Below, one piece after another: positions 46,994 to 58,024 of a DNA stretch of 64,000 bases. Below the pieces are notes generated by a model that ran no database searches, was not told the DNA's origin, and worked only from the letters and a program-made list of their open reading frames with translations. The position numbers and the translations under genes are program-made. The number at the start of each line of letters is the position of its first letter. Positions within the stretch are counted from its first letter, which is position 1. The stretch comes from Macrotis lagotis (Eukaryota > Chordata > Mammalia > Peramelemorphia > Peramelidae): the NCBI RefSeq assembly GCF_037893015.1, contig NC_133666.1, positions 561,730,541 to 561,794,540 of the forward strand, read 5' to 3'.

Positions 46994-48343
46994 CCTTTTT
47001 TTTTTTTTTTTTGGCAATGGAAAGCACTTCTTTAATGAAAGACCACAAGGTAAAAAGGGAATCGCGGCAAGTATGCCAGTGGAGGGGATCATATGAGAAA
47101 TGCCACCACAGAGGGGACAGAGCTTGGGGCTGCAGTGACCACTGGGGGCATCCATTGGGGGAGCACTGTACCACTACGACTGCCACCGGCTCTCCACCGC
47201 AGTCCAAGCGCACCTGGCACCAGGCACTGGTGCGGGGGGGTCACGGCTCACACTTTGAGGGGTCACAGGCTCACACTTGGGGGCCATAAGCTCACACTTG
47301 GGGGGCACGGTTGCTTACATCTACCCACACTCGCGCGAGGCCACAAACACGAGGCACACAGAAAGGGACAGCCATTCCTGGGCTGCATTGGGGTTGGGCA
47401 GAGGTCCACGGGGGTCCTCACGAGGCACTGGGGGCCAGCCAGGCACTCGGGGAGGCCCCGGGCTGGGGAGGTAGAAAGACCTTGATTTTGACAACTACTG
47501 CACACTGGTGGCACAGTGGGGGGGGGGGTCTGGCTCCAGTCCACAGGATTCCACAAGCACCCCCTTGTGCCAGGAGCCCTGCCGGGCGCTGGGGGCACGG
47601 GGTGGGTGCTCCACCTCTGATTCTTCCCAAGGGCATGGCTGCAGCCCCCAATCTCCTCTCACAATAGAGGAACAAAGGGGGCTCCGGTGCTCCCCCTCAC
47701 TGGGGCTGGGGGTCCCGTCTCTTCCAGACACCCCGGGGGCTCGGGGGGCAGGGGGGAGGTGGCGCCCCCGGCAGGTAGAGATGGAGGAGCTTCCCGGAGG
47801 CCTGTGGGACTGAACCCCATGGGGGCGGGGAGGAGGCACACCCGGGGTGGGGGGGAGGCTAGAGGCGATGACTCCACCGGGAGCCATAGGGACCCCCATG
47901 TCCGCTCCACAGTCCGTGTCGACGCCCGATGCCCGGGGAGGGTGAAGAGGAGCTGGGTCTGGCCGGGGTGGGGGCGTGCGCTTCCTCCAGTGGCTGGAAA
48001 TCCTGGAGCGATCAGGGCTGGATGGGGGGCTGAGCAGGGCTGCCAGCATAACTCGGCCGTGGATGTGGCCGTGGCTGTGAACTTGGAACCCCGGGGGCAG
48101 GTCATCGCCCCCTCAGTGCCCCAGCAGCTGCAGGGGAGGGGTCGGGGGGCAATGGGTCCCGGAGCTCTCCGACCCAGCGGCGGCGGCGGGCAACGCGTTC
48201 TGGTCCGGTCCACTACCTGTTGGGCAGCGGTGGTCACCGGCGGGTCCCAGTCTGGTCAGGGCGGCCGTCTGCCTCCCCGGGGTGGGGTCCTGGCAGGACC
48301 CCACATCCCCCTGCGGCCGGCCTGGACTGCGGTGGAGACTGCT
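46994..48343 (-). pseudogene. Retrocopy of an unidentified GC-rich transcript
   Basis: About 1.35 kb of very GC- and CpG-rich sequence sits in L1 ORF1 between exact 12-bp TSDs. On the minus strand it ends with ATTAAA (complement at 47031-47036), 18 bases, then a 17-base poly(A) (complement at 46996-47012). This is a processed cDNA inserted by L1 machinery. I could not identify the source gene. One minus-strand reading runs with a single stop from 48304 to 47495 and contains HSHGHIHGRVMLAALLSPPS and RISSHWRKRTPPPRPDPAP, proline-rich like a disordered protein. Plus-strand frames are also long, including 244 codons at 47687-48421 that run into L1 sequence, so frame length alone proves nothing at this GC content. 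A 16-bp inverted repeat (47191-47206 with 48323-48338) suggests that the part from 47207 to 48342 may be inverted relative to the poly(A) end. Confidence 0.85.
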
Positions 48344-48355
48344 CTGGCTGCATTA
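48344..48355 (+). repeat. TSD of GC-rich retrocopy, right copy
   Basis: Exact partner of 46982-46993. L1 ORF1 continues from here with acattaaggggcctt. Confidence 0.92.
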
Positions 48356-48756
48356 ACATTAAGGGGCCTTGAATGCAATATTCCCGAGGAACAAGGGAGC
48401 TTGAAATACAGGCAAGAATAAACTATCCAGCAAAATTAAGCCATCTCTTCCAGGGAAGAAGAAGGATATTTAATGAAATAGAAGACTTACAACTTTTCCT
48501 GATGAAAAGACCAGAGCTTAATAGAAAATTCGTGAAATGAGCAGGGGTAGCAATTCTTATCTCAGACAATGCAGCTGCAAAAACAGATAGCATTAAAAGA
48601 AATAAGGAAGGAAACTATATCCTCCTAAAAGGTACCATAGTCAATAAAGTAATTTCAATAACAAATAAGTATGCACCCAATGGTATAGCATCCAAATTCT
48701 TAGAGGAGGTGATGAAGGAATTAGAGGAAGCCACAGATAGCAAAACTCTACTGATG

Positions 48757-48848
48757 ATGGTCAGCTAGTTGAGGCAATGGATAGAGCACCGGCCTTGGGC
48801 AAGCCACTTAATCCCATTGCCTTGCAAAAAAACTAAAAAAAAAAAACA
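48757..48848 (+). mobile_element. Marsupial SINE with internal deletion
   Basis: The head (cagctagttgaggcaatggatagagcacc) joins directly to the 3' body (caagccacttaatccc) through a single ggccttgg. In full copies ggccttgg occurs at both points, so about 75 bases were lost between two 8-bp direct repeats. Confidence 0.85.
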
Positions 48849-50238
48849 AACAACCCTCAACTGGTGGAAGACCTCAAATTCCCTCTCTCATATTTAGATA
48901 AATCTAACTATAAAATAAACAAGAAGGAAGTTAAGGAGGTAAATAGATTGTTAGAAAACCTAGACATGATAAAACTATGGCAGAAATTGAATGGGGACAG
49001 AAAGAAATCTACTTTTTTGCTGCAGGGCATAAGACCTAACAATCAATTGAAGAAAAGCAGTAATAGTGAATACACCTCTCTCAGATCATAAGACAGTAAA
49101 GATCATATGCAATCATGGGACAGAGAGAAATAGACCTAAAGCTAATTGGAAACTAAATAACCTCCTTTTAAAGGAGTGGATCAAACAATAAATTGTAGAA
49201 AGAATTACTGATTTCATACTAGATAATGACAATAATGAAACAACATACCAAAACTTTTGGGATACAGTTCAAGATAGCTGTCAGGGGATATATGCTTAAA
49301 TGTGTATATGAATAAATTAGAAAAAGAGGAAATCAATGAACTAAACATGAATCTAATAAAAATAAGGAATGAACAAAATTAAAACCTCCCAATGAAATAT
49401 CAAATTAGAAATTCTAAAAATTAAAGGAGAAATTAATAATATCAAAGGCAAGAAAACTATTGAAATAATAAATAAAATAAGGTTGGTTTTATGAAAAATC
49501 TATAAAATTGATAAACCTCTGGTTAATTTGATTTAAAAAAGGAAGAAGAAAACCAAATTGTTAGTATTATAAAGGGAAAAAAGGTGAACTCACCATCAAG
49601 GAGGAGGAAATTAAAGTAATAAATCAGAATTATTTTGCCCAATTCTATGCCAATAAATTTGATAATCTAAGTGAAATGGATGAATATTACAAAAATATAA
49701 TTTGCCTGATTAAATTAAGAGTAAATTAAATACCTAAACAAACCTATCCCAGAAAAAGAAATTCAGCAAGTCATTATTGAACTCCCTAAGGAAAAGTCTC
49801 CAGGGCCAGATGGATTCACAAGTGAATTCTATCAAACATTTAAGGAAAAATTGGTTCTAATGCCAAATAAGCTCTGGAAAAATAGATGAAGGGAGAACTC
49901 TGCCTAACTCTTTCTATGACACCAATATGGTGCTAATACCTAAATCAGGAAGAGTTAAAACAAAGAAAGAAAATTATAGACCTATCATTCTGATGAATAT
50001 AGATCCAAAAATCTTAACTAAACCTTAGCAAAACGATTACAACAAGTTATCACTAGGATAATATACTATAACCAAGTAAGATTTATCCCAAGAATGCAGG
50101 GTTGGTTCAATATTAGGAAAACTCTTAATATAATTAATCAATGAGAAATCTATCAGAAATCATACGATTATATCAATAGATGCTGATAAAATCTTTGACA
50201 AAATATAGCATTCATTCCTACTAAAAACACTAGAGATC

Positions 50239-50511
50239 ATGGCAATAAATGGATTGTTCATAAGAATAATAAACAGTATCTATCTGAAAACATCAACAAG
50301 CATGATACCCAATGGGGATAAGCTAGAGCATTCCCAACAAGGGTGCCCATTATCACCACTGCTATCCAATGTTCTATTACAAATTTTAGCTTCAGCAATA
50401 AGAGAAGAACAAGAAATTGAAGGAATTAAAATTGGGAAGAAAGAGACAAAACTCTCACTCTTTGCAGATGACATGATGGTATACCTAGAAAATCCCAAAG
50501 AAATCATCTGA
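50239..50511 (+). pseudogene. L1 ORF2 reverse transcriptase core fragment
   Basis: A 90-codon open piece of RT. It has QQGCPLSPLLSNVLLQILA, then IREEQEIEGIKIGKKE, and the catalytic FADD motif intact within LSLFADDMMVYLENP. It ends at a stop soon after (KEII). It is flanked by broken frames, so no enzyme is made. Confidence 0.88.
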
Positions 50512-51035
50512 AAAACTACTATGAATAAGTAGCAACTTTAGTAAACTCACAGGATATAAAATAAAACCTCATAAATCCTCAATATTTCTCTATATGACTA
50601 GCAGGATATTGCAGGAAAAACTAGAATGAGAAATCCCATTCAAAATAACTTCAGACAATACAAAATACTTGGTAGTCTACCTGCCAAGTTAGACTCAGAA
50701 ATTTTTTGAAAACAATTATAAAACACTTCTCACACAAATAAAATCAGATTTAAATAATCAGGCAAATATCAACTGCTCAAGTATAAGCCAAGGTAATATA
50801 ATAAAAATGGCGATTCTACCTAAATTGAACTACTTACTTAGTGCCCTACCAATCAAAATTTCAAAAAAAATTACTTTAATGAGTTAGAAAAAATTGTAAG
50901 TAAATTCATGTAGAGAAATAAAATGTCAAGCATTTCCAGGGATATAATGAAAAGAAGTGCAAAAGAAGGTCAATTAGCCCTACCAGATCTAAAATTATAT
51001 TATGAAGCATCCGTCATCAAAACTGTCTGGTATTG

Positions 51036-51193
51036 GGTCGTCTGGGTGGCACAGTGGCTAGAGCACCAGCCCTGGAGTCAGGAGTACCTGAGTTCAAATC
51101 CAGCCTCAGACACTTAATAATGACCTAGCTGTGTGGCCTTTGGCAAGTCACTTAACCCCACTGCTTTGCCAAAACCCTTAAAAAATAAAAATA
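51036..51193 (+). mobile_element. Marsupial tRNA-derived SINE with 17-bp TSD
   Basis: Complete copy in ORF2. Flanks aaaactgtctggtattg (51019-51035) and aaaactgtctgctattg (51194-51210) differ by one base. Confidence 0.95.
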
Positions 51194-52690
51194 AAAACTG
51201 TCTGCTATTGTCTAAGCAATAGAGTGGTAGATCTGTAGAATAGACTAGGTGCAAAAGAGATAGCAGGAAATGATTATAGTAATCTGGTGTTTGATAAACC
51301 CAATGAGTCCTGCTTTTACAATAAAAACTCTCTCTTTGATAAAAACTGTTGGGAAAATTTGAAGTTAGTATGGAAAATCTTGGATTAGACTGACACCTCA
51401 CACCTCACAAGATGAAATCAAAATGGATATAGAATATAGACATAGACAATATCATAAGCAAACTAGGAAAACAAGGAACAATTTACCTTTCAGATATATG
51501 GAAAGGGTAGTAGTTTATCACCAAGGAAGAGATGGAGAACATCATTAAAAACAAACTAGATAATTTTGATTACATTAAATTAAAAAGCTTTTGCAGAAAC
51601 AAAACCACTGTAACCAAGATCAAAAGAAATGTAGTAAATTGGGAAACAATTTTTACAACTAGTATTTCTGACAAAGGACTCATTTCTAAAATATACATAG
51701 AACTGATCAAATTTATAAAACAAGTCATTTCCCAATTGACAAATGGTGAAGGATATGCAAAGACAATTTACAGAAGAGAAAATCAAAGCAATCCATATAA
51801 AGTGCTCTAAGTCCCTACTTATTAGAGAAATGCAAATTAAAGCATCTCTGAGATACCACCTCACACCTCTGAGACTGGCCAATATGACCAGAAAGAACAA
51901 TGGCCAATGTTGGAAGGAATGTACAAAATCTGGGACACTAATACATTGTTGGTAGCACTGTGAACTCACCCAACCTTTCTGGAGAGTAATTTGGAATTAT
52001 GTCCAAAGGACAATAAAAATGTGCATTTTATCCAGCAATGCCACTACTGGTCCTATATCCTGAAGAGATTATGAAAAGGGTAAAAACATCACTTGTTCAA
52101 TAATATTCATAGCAGCCCTGGTTGTGGTGGCAAAAGAATTGGAAACTGAGTGTATGTCCTTCAATTGGTGAATGACTGAACAAATTGTGGTATATGGACA
52201 TTATAGAACACTATTGTTCTATTAGAAACCAGGAGGGATGGGAATTCAGGTAAGCCTGGAAGGATTTGCGTGAACTGATGCTGAGTGAGATGAGCAAAAC
52301 CAGAAGAATATTTTACACCCTAACAGCAACATGGAGACGATGATCAACCTTAATGGACTTGTTCATTCCATCAGTGCAACAATCAGGCATAATTTTGGAG
52401 TATCTGTGATGGAGAATACCATCTGTATCCAGAGAAAGAAGTGTGGAGTTTGAGCAAAGACTATTATCTTTCATTTAAAAAAAAAACCTGTTATGTTGTT
52501 ATGTAATTTTGCTATCTCTTAAAGTTTTTTTCTCTTAAGGATATGGTTTTTCTCTCAACACATTCAATTTAAATCATCATATAGCATGAAAACAATGTGA
52601 AGACTATCAGACTGACTTCTGTGGTGGGTAGGGGAGAGTGATGTGAGATTAGGGAGAAAATTGTAAAATTCAAAATTAAGAAATAAAGAA

Positions 52691-52720
52691 ATAAAAGGAA
52701 GGAAGGAAGGAAGGAAGGAA

Positions 52721-52788
<68 letters not shown>

Positions 52789-52870
52789 AAGAAAGAGGAT
52801 GAAGAGAAGGAAGCATGAAAGGAAGGAAGGAAGAAAAGAAGAAAGAAAGAAATGAAAGAACAACGGAAAG
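52691..52870. repeat. (GGAA)n-(GAAA)n microsatellite
   Basis: A tetranucleotide purine tract grown from the A-rich 3' end of the long L1. Minus-strand frames across it are low-complexity artefacts. Confidence 0.97.
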
Positions 52871-52884
52871 AAAGAAATTTATAT

Positions 52885-53690
52885 TTCTGATCAGAGTACC
52901 AGCATCTTTTCTCTCACTTAAGTTCAAAACCTTTGTATCATTATTAACTTCTTACTCTCTTGTCTCATATCAACTCAACTTCCAAATGGGTTTTCTTACA
53001 GAACAATTCTGCCAGTTGCAAATATGATGATGTGATTTGCCTACATACTTAAGTCTAATCACTGATTTCAACAGTAGATGTAAACTTATTTGGCATTTAA
53101 AGTCCAAGCCCATCTCTTCAGTCTTACTATGTTACTTCCTTCCATACATATTGGGATCCAATTAATCTGTCCCTCTTCCTCTTAACACGAGTCAACATTT
53201 CATTGCCTCATTATTGCTATCTCTCAGAATGTGACAAGTCTTTCAAGTTTCAACTCAAATCCAACATTTTTTGATATGTATAACCTCTATTACTCCCTCC
53301 ACCCAATTCTAATAAAATATCACTATTTGCCCATAATTATGTGCATAAATTTCACCTTCATCCTCCATCAGGACAATATGTATCAAACATAGGACTTGAA
53401 TCCAACTCTATCTGCTTTCAAGACCAGTACTTTATCAAAACTAACCTGCCTCTCATCCTCAAAATAGTAATGATATATGCTGTCTTTAATGCTAGAGTCT
53501 TTTTCTTATTTATTGGCTCTTTCATCCTGTATTATATTTTGTTTGTACATAATCATCTGCATGTAATCTCCCCGATTAATCTTTGAATTTCTTGAGAACA
53601 GGAATATCTTTTGCCTTTTTTTTTTTGTAACTCCAGCACTTAGACTGGTGCCTATCACAAAGAAACAATAAATACTTGTTTATTTGTAAG
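52885..53690 (+). mobile_element. L2 (LINE-2) 3' portion, plus strand
   Basis: Sequence tracks the L2 3' half: a block encoding KTFVSLLTSYSLVSYQLN, then an untranslated tail ending ctccagcacttagactggtg ... caataaatacttg, which matches the L2 3' end consensus (cagcacttagcacagtgcc ... aataaatgcttg). It may belong to the same L2 copy as 44070-44483, with the L1 cluster in between. Confidence 0.78.
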
Positions 53691-53854
53691 TATTTATTTA
53701 ATTTACTTACTGTCCTGCTGACACCTGTGCGTAGCAATAAGTTCTAAAATGTTAATTACCAAAGTGTAAAGTAACATTTCTTTGTACCATTTGTTCTAAA
53801 AAAATGAATCTAATAATCTTTGATTCAATATCTAAATCAATGTCCACTCTAGGA

Positions 53855-54290
53855 AAAGGGTAGTGAATATAGGATAATGCTGTGAATATAGAGTCAGGAT
53901 GACCTGAATTCAAATTCATTCTCAGGAACTTACTATTTGGCCCTGGCCAAGTCACCTTAGAGAGCAACAAGGTGGCACAGTTTGGAATACAGTCAGGAAG
54001 ACTAACCCTGTCTACCTTATTTCTTCATCCATAAATGATTTGGAGAAGGAGATAGCAAACAATTCCAGTTTCTTTGCCAAGAAACCCTCAAATAGAGTCA
54101 TGAAGAGTTAGACATGACTGAAGAGACTGGACAGCAGCAACAAAATCACTTACAATTTCCTCAGTTTCCTCAACTATAATTGTAACATAATAGCACCTTT
54201 TCTACAGGGCTATAGTATGGATCAAATGAAATATTTGTAAAGTCCTAGTACCTAGTAAGTGCTTAATGAACATATATCCCTATTCCCTTT
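53855..54290 (+). mobile_element. MIR SINE split by a second SINE
   Basis: The MIR left part reads to ccctggccaagtcacctta. It resumes at aaatcacttacaatttcctc and runs to the MIR tail (aagtgcttaatgaac). The insert is described separately. The repeated aa(g/a)tcac(c)tta at both joins fits a TSD. Confidence 0.7.
53953..54144 (+). mobile_element. Second SINE family, inserted in MIR
   Basis: gatttggagaaggagatagc ... ctttgccaagaaaccctcaa ... gttagacatgactgaagag ... agcaacaaa is a known mammalian/marsupial SINE tail type. The same family is found in minus orientation at 57820-58020. Confidence 0.7.
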
Positions 54291-54774
54291 ATATAAATGA
54301 TGGTTTTACAAATTTTAATATCTTCTCTCAGTCTTTGTTTTTCCACACTGAAGAAACCAATTTAAAAAAAAAAGAAAAACTTTTCTCCTTTGTTTTCCAG
54401 ATGATTTTGGTTGCCTTTCTTTAAACTCTCCATGGACACCACCTCCAATCCATCATATTGTGATTTGAGAGTTAAAAATAGCAAACTTTTCCTTCCCCAT
54501 TCCTTATCTGAAGGAGAAAAACTAAAGATATAAGGAAGCCAAAGGAAAGAAAGTTGAACGAACCTGTAGAAGGGCTTAGGAATTAAGAAAAACATCACCC
54601 ATAAGTTAGTTACCCACAGAACAAGCTATGTGTTGGCCATAAGTTGTTACCCACATCTAGCAAGTATTGGAAGAAGAAAGAATTTTGTAGTGATTGTGTA
54701 AAAACTATATAATGCTTCTCTGCCACAATCACAGTTTTGTCTTTGCTCAAAATGCAAGCTCCAACTCCTTGTTA
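54291..54774. other. Unassigned DNA
   Basis: No gene or repeat recognised. Confidence 0.45.
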
Positions 54775-55090
54775 TTGCTTCTTGTCCTTCATTCTTGAAG
54801 AAGACCATGATATCCGGGAGGTGACGCCATGGAAAGTACATGAATTAGATTTGAGTGATGGTTTGGTGTGCTAAGCATTATGTTGAAAGTCTTCTTCTTC
54901 TTCAGAGCTTCAGTGTCCACATTTGAATCAGGATAACTAGAGATGGCCCTGGATGTGAGGCAACTAGGAATAAGTGATTTGTTCAAGGTCACACAGCTAA
55001 TAAATGTTAAAGACTCTGAGGCTGGATCTGAACCTAGGCTCTCTTCACTCTAGGGCTGGTGGTCTATCCACTGCACCATCTAGTGGCCCT
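54775..55090 (-). mobile_element. Composite SINE with tRNA-like head, minus strand
   Basis: ttcttgaagaagaccatgat ... gaattagatttgagtgatgg, then aaggtcacacagctaataa and ggtctatccactgcaccatc. On the minus strand this is a tRNA-derived head followed by a distinct tail. The internal part near 54850-54900 is disturbed (repeated cttcttcttcttc). Related to 25345-25590. Confidence 0.7.
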
Positions 55091-55389
55091 GGGGCCAAAC
55101 TCCCAAAAGAATCAAGAAAGGAAGGCCTTCCATTCCACTATACAGGTTGTCATAAATAATAGATCTGAAGAAACTAAAGGGAAACCTGACCTGTATTGAG
55201 AAGTCAGACAGTGGAAGAACCCAATAAAGAAAAAGGGAAGAACTGCTGATCACTGGGAAAAAAAATCCCAGATAAGAAACTCTAATCGAAACAGGAAAGA
55301 GTTGAACCCATAAGAAAGTAACTATTTATCATATGTGGAGTTATACCAATTTATATGTATTCTCGGGAGTAAAATAATCCAATATGAAT

Positions 55390-55640
55390 AAGATGCAAAA
55401 GTAGCAAGGTGACACAATGAATAGAGCACCGGACTTGGAATCATGAAGACCTGAGTTCAAATCTTCTCTCATATCATTATAGTTTTCTGATCCTGGGCAA
55501 GTGAATTACCTCTCTTAGCTTCACTTTTCTCATCTCTAAAAATTGTCATAATAATGGTACCTTCCTCCCAGAGTTGTGATGACTTTCAAATGAAATGATA
55601 AACATGAGTCCTAACATTCTATAAAATATTTCTATTATTA
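55390..55640 (+). mobile_element. MIR-like CORE-SINE, nearly complete
   Basis: gtagcaaggtgacacaatg ... gagttcaaatcttctctc (B box) ... ctgggcaagtgaattacct ... tctctaaaaattgtcataat ... cagagttgtgatgac ... ttatttctcac. Head, CORE and tail are all present. Confidence 0.78.
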
Positions 55641-55702
55641 CTATTATTTCTCACTGGAGGTACTGAGGCAACTACTGATTGATTTGAGATTAACAATAAT
55701 GT

Positions 55703-55851
55703 TTTCTGGGGGCAACTAGGTGGTGCAGTGGATAGAGCACCAGTCCTGGAGTCAGGAAGCACTGAGTTCAAATCTGACTTCAGACATTTAATAAGTACCT
55801 AGCTCTGTGACCTTGGGCAAATCATTTAACCCCATTGCCTTGCAAAAAAAA
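55703..55851 (+). mobile_element. Marsupial tRNA-derived SINE
   Basis: ctgggggcaactaggtggtg ... gagttcaaatctgac ... ccattgccttgcaaaaaa. Flanks caataatgttt and caatagtgttt fit a TSD with one mismatch. Confidence 0.93.
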
Positions 55852-56071
55852 TCAATAGTGTTTGTTTCTTTTCTCAGGGATATATCCATGGTGAAATGGA
55901 AAAACCTTCCAAAATTTGTCAGACCTAAAGATGGCTACCAGCTTCTAAGTATTCCTATAATGACAAATAAGACTGTTAGAAGGAATCTAGAAAGTATAAT
56001 TAGACATTATATGGTTTAGAGCAAAAAATTTAAAAAGTCATTAGTGACACAGGGAGTGTTTGCCTGAAGTT

Positions 56072-56141
56072 GTACTAAAAGATAGATAGATAGATAGATG
56101 GATAGATAGATGGATAGATAGATGGATAGATAGATAGATAA
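56072..56141. repeat. (GATA)n with GATG units
   Basis: A GATA tetranucleotide tract with periodic ggat variants. Confidence 0.96.
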
Positions 56142-56269
56142 TGAATAAAGTAAAATTGTATAATGTAAGACTCGACAAATTTCATTCCTTACTCAGTTCT
56201 ATTCCTGATTTATTTACTTCAAAGTCAGTGGATCTATATCTTTTTCTCCTCTTTCCTCATTTTCACTTC

Positions 56270-56450
56270 CCTTTTTGAACATTATCTTCTTTTTCGGAAT
56301 ATAAGCTCCTTGAAAGGAGGAAGGATTGATATAGAGTATGTGCTATGTAAATGATAGCTATAATTATAATTACTATTATTAATCATTCTTTTTTTTTGCT
56401 TATATTTGTATTCCTAATTCCTGGAATAAATGTAGTAGCGCTGTATAGGT
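56270..56450 (+). mobile_element. L2 3' end, possibly with MIR tail inside
   Basis: gaatataagctccttgaaagg followed further on by tatttgtattcctaattcctgg and gtagcgctgtatagg matches the L2 3' end (agctccttgagggcag ... cagcacttagcac). The middle (gtgctatgtaaatgatagcta) resembles a MIR tail. Confidence 0.5.
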
Positions 56451-57014
56451 GATAATATTCAGATTGGCTGAAGAGACTCAGTCATGACCTATAGGCCATG
56501 CCACTTTGCCTTCTAGAATTTTAATGTCTTCCATCATAGAGAAGAAAGCATTTCTAGCAAATAATCACACCAGCCCATTTAAAGCAACTACCTTACCAGG
56601 TGAGAATACTTCTATTGAATCAATAAACCATTCAAGAGCACTAGACTAGTTTTGAGAAACTCTTAACAGCCATTGAAGGAATAGAGTGATACTACAGATT
56701 AGATGAGCTTGATAAAATTGATCATATTCTGTGATTTTTGTATAAATATTAAGTCAGTTTGGATTCCATCTTTCAAATGCCTGCCAGCATAGAGGACAGA
56801 GTAATTCCATCCCAGACGATGAAAGGGAATTGCTTGGGAATGTGAAGAGAGTAGGAGAGTAACCTCTGTCTCTTCTGCTTTTATATGATATTACATATAT
56901 ACATATATGTATAAATGCTATTACTTTGCCTTTGAAATTAAACCAATAATACTAATAACAAAACAATAATAACAATAATAAATATTTACAAATAGAATTA
57001 AGGTCCACAAAGTG
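56451..57014. other. Unassigned DNA
   Basis: No gene or named repeat. Short AT microsatellite-like runs occur near 56890-56980. Confidence 0.45.
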
Positions 57015-57200
57015 TTATATAAATATTCTCATTTTTTTCCTTTCCAAAAAACCCTGATTGGTAGGAAGTCTTACAGAAGAGAAAGCTGAGGCAGCCATGG
57101 ATTAAGCAATTTGCCTAGGGTCACACAATTAATGTCAAAGGTTGGATTTGAACTCAGGTCTTTCTGATTCCAGGTCTAATGCTTTATCCACTGAAATATA
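57015..57200 (-). mobile_element. MIR/CORE-SINE, minus strand
   Basis: agagaaagctgaggcagcc ... caatttgcctagggtcacac ... ggatttgaactcaggtctttc is the reverse of a MIR-type SINE with a recognisable B box. Confidence 0.78.
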
Positions 57201-57344
57201 TGCTTGCAAATGAAGTCAGAAGAAGAAAACCTTCATTGCTTAATCCCCAAGCTAGGCAATGGAAAGAAAAATTGAATTTTCTTTGAGGTGGTACCTTCTA
57301 CTAATGTAAATTCAACACCTGGTCTAGTATGTGTGGTTTTATAA

Positions 57345-57560
57345 AGCTGTAGGTTGCTAAGCCGCACAGTGGACAAACTACAGTCTTGAATTCAAATGTG
57401 TCTTTAGACACTAATTTTGTGACCCTGAGTGAGTTCTTTAAATTCTGCCACTTTCTTCATCTATAAAATGGAGACAATAACAGCTCCTCCCTCCCAGGGT
57501 TGTTATGAGGGCAAAATGAGATGTTTGCAAAAAAATATTTAAAATCTCAACACATTTTTA
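57345..57560 (+). mobile_element. MIR/CORE-SINE, plus strand
   Basis: aagccgcacagtggac ... cttgaattcaaatgtg ... tttgtgaccctgagtgagtt ... catctataaaatggag ... agggttgttatgagg shows head, CORE and tail. Confidence 0.78.
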
Positions 57561-57819
57561 AAAGCTAGTAATTAAGCAACAGCATGTGCTAGAGGTGAGA
57601 CTTGAATCCGGGTCATTTTGACTGAAACCATCATTCTCTCTATCACCTCATGTTGCTTTTCTAGCTTTAAAGGCGATAGAAAGAGAGACTTCATAATTTC
57701 AAGAAGGTAAAGTATAAGAAAAGAGCCAGGAATGAGCTCTCAGATGTATACAAATAAATGTAAAATAGATATTAGTTAAATGGCTAGATATATAAACCTC
57801 TAATAATAACAATTATTGC

Positions 57820-58020
57820 TATTTCTTGGTAGTTTCAGTCAGGTCCAACCTTGGGATTTTCTTGACAGAGATACTGGTGTGGTTTGTTATTTCCTTCTCC
57901 AGATCATTTTAGAGTTGAGAAATTGAGGCAAACAGGGTAAAGTGACTAGCCCAGGCTCATACAGCTAATGAGATCAATTCAAATTCAGGTCTTCCTCTGA
58001 CACTCTATCCAGCTATCCCT
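57820..58020 (-). mobile_element. Second SINE family, minus strand
   Basis: ccttgggattttcttgacag ... tggtgtggtttgttatttcc ... gaaattgaggcaaacagggt ... gactagcccaggctcataca is the reverse of the family seen at 53953-54144, extended by a tRNA-like head. Confidence 0.75.
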
Positions 58021-58024
58021 AATT

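Larger units (their letters stand above)
45170..52690 (+). mobile_element. Long L1 with true 5' and 3' ends, plus strand, carrying five inserts
   Basis: The 5' end is gacttccagccaagatggca. The 5' UTR runs to about 45930 and ORF1 from about 45936 to 48530. A deletion then takes it from the ORF1 end directly into endonuclease sequence at 48531. ORF2 follows to about 52330, with RT at 50239-50511, and the 3' UTR ends near 52690. Inserts are SINEs at 46050, 46215, 48757 and 51036 and a GC-rich retrocopy at 46994-48343. Both ORFs have many stops. Confidence 0.85.

Noticed and set aside
47687..48421. 244-codon plus-strand frame in the second retrocopy
   Set aside because: It runs across the TSD into L1 ORF1 sequence and is glycine/arginine-rich. 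I cannot show it is a real protein, although the plus strand may be sense there if the 5' inversion is right.
52564..52927. Minus-strand frames rich in Phe-Leu-Ser
   Set aside because: They are translations of the GGAA/GAAA microsatellite.
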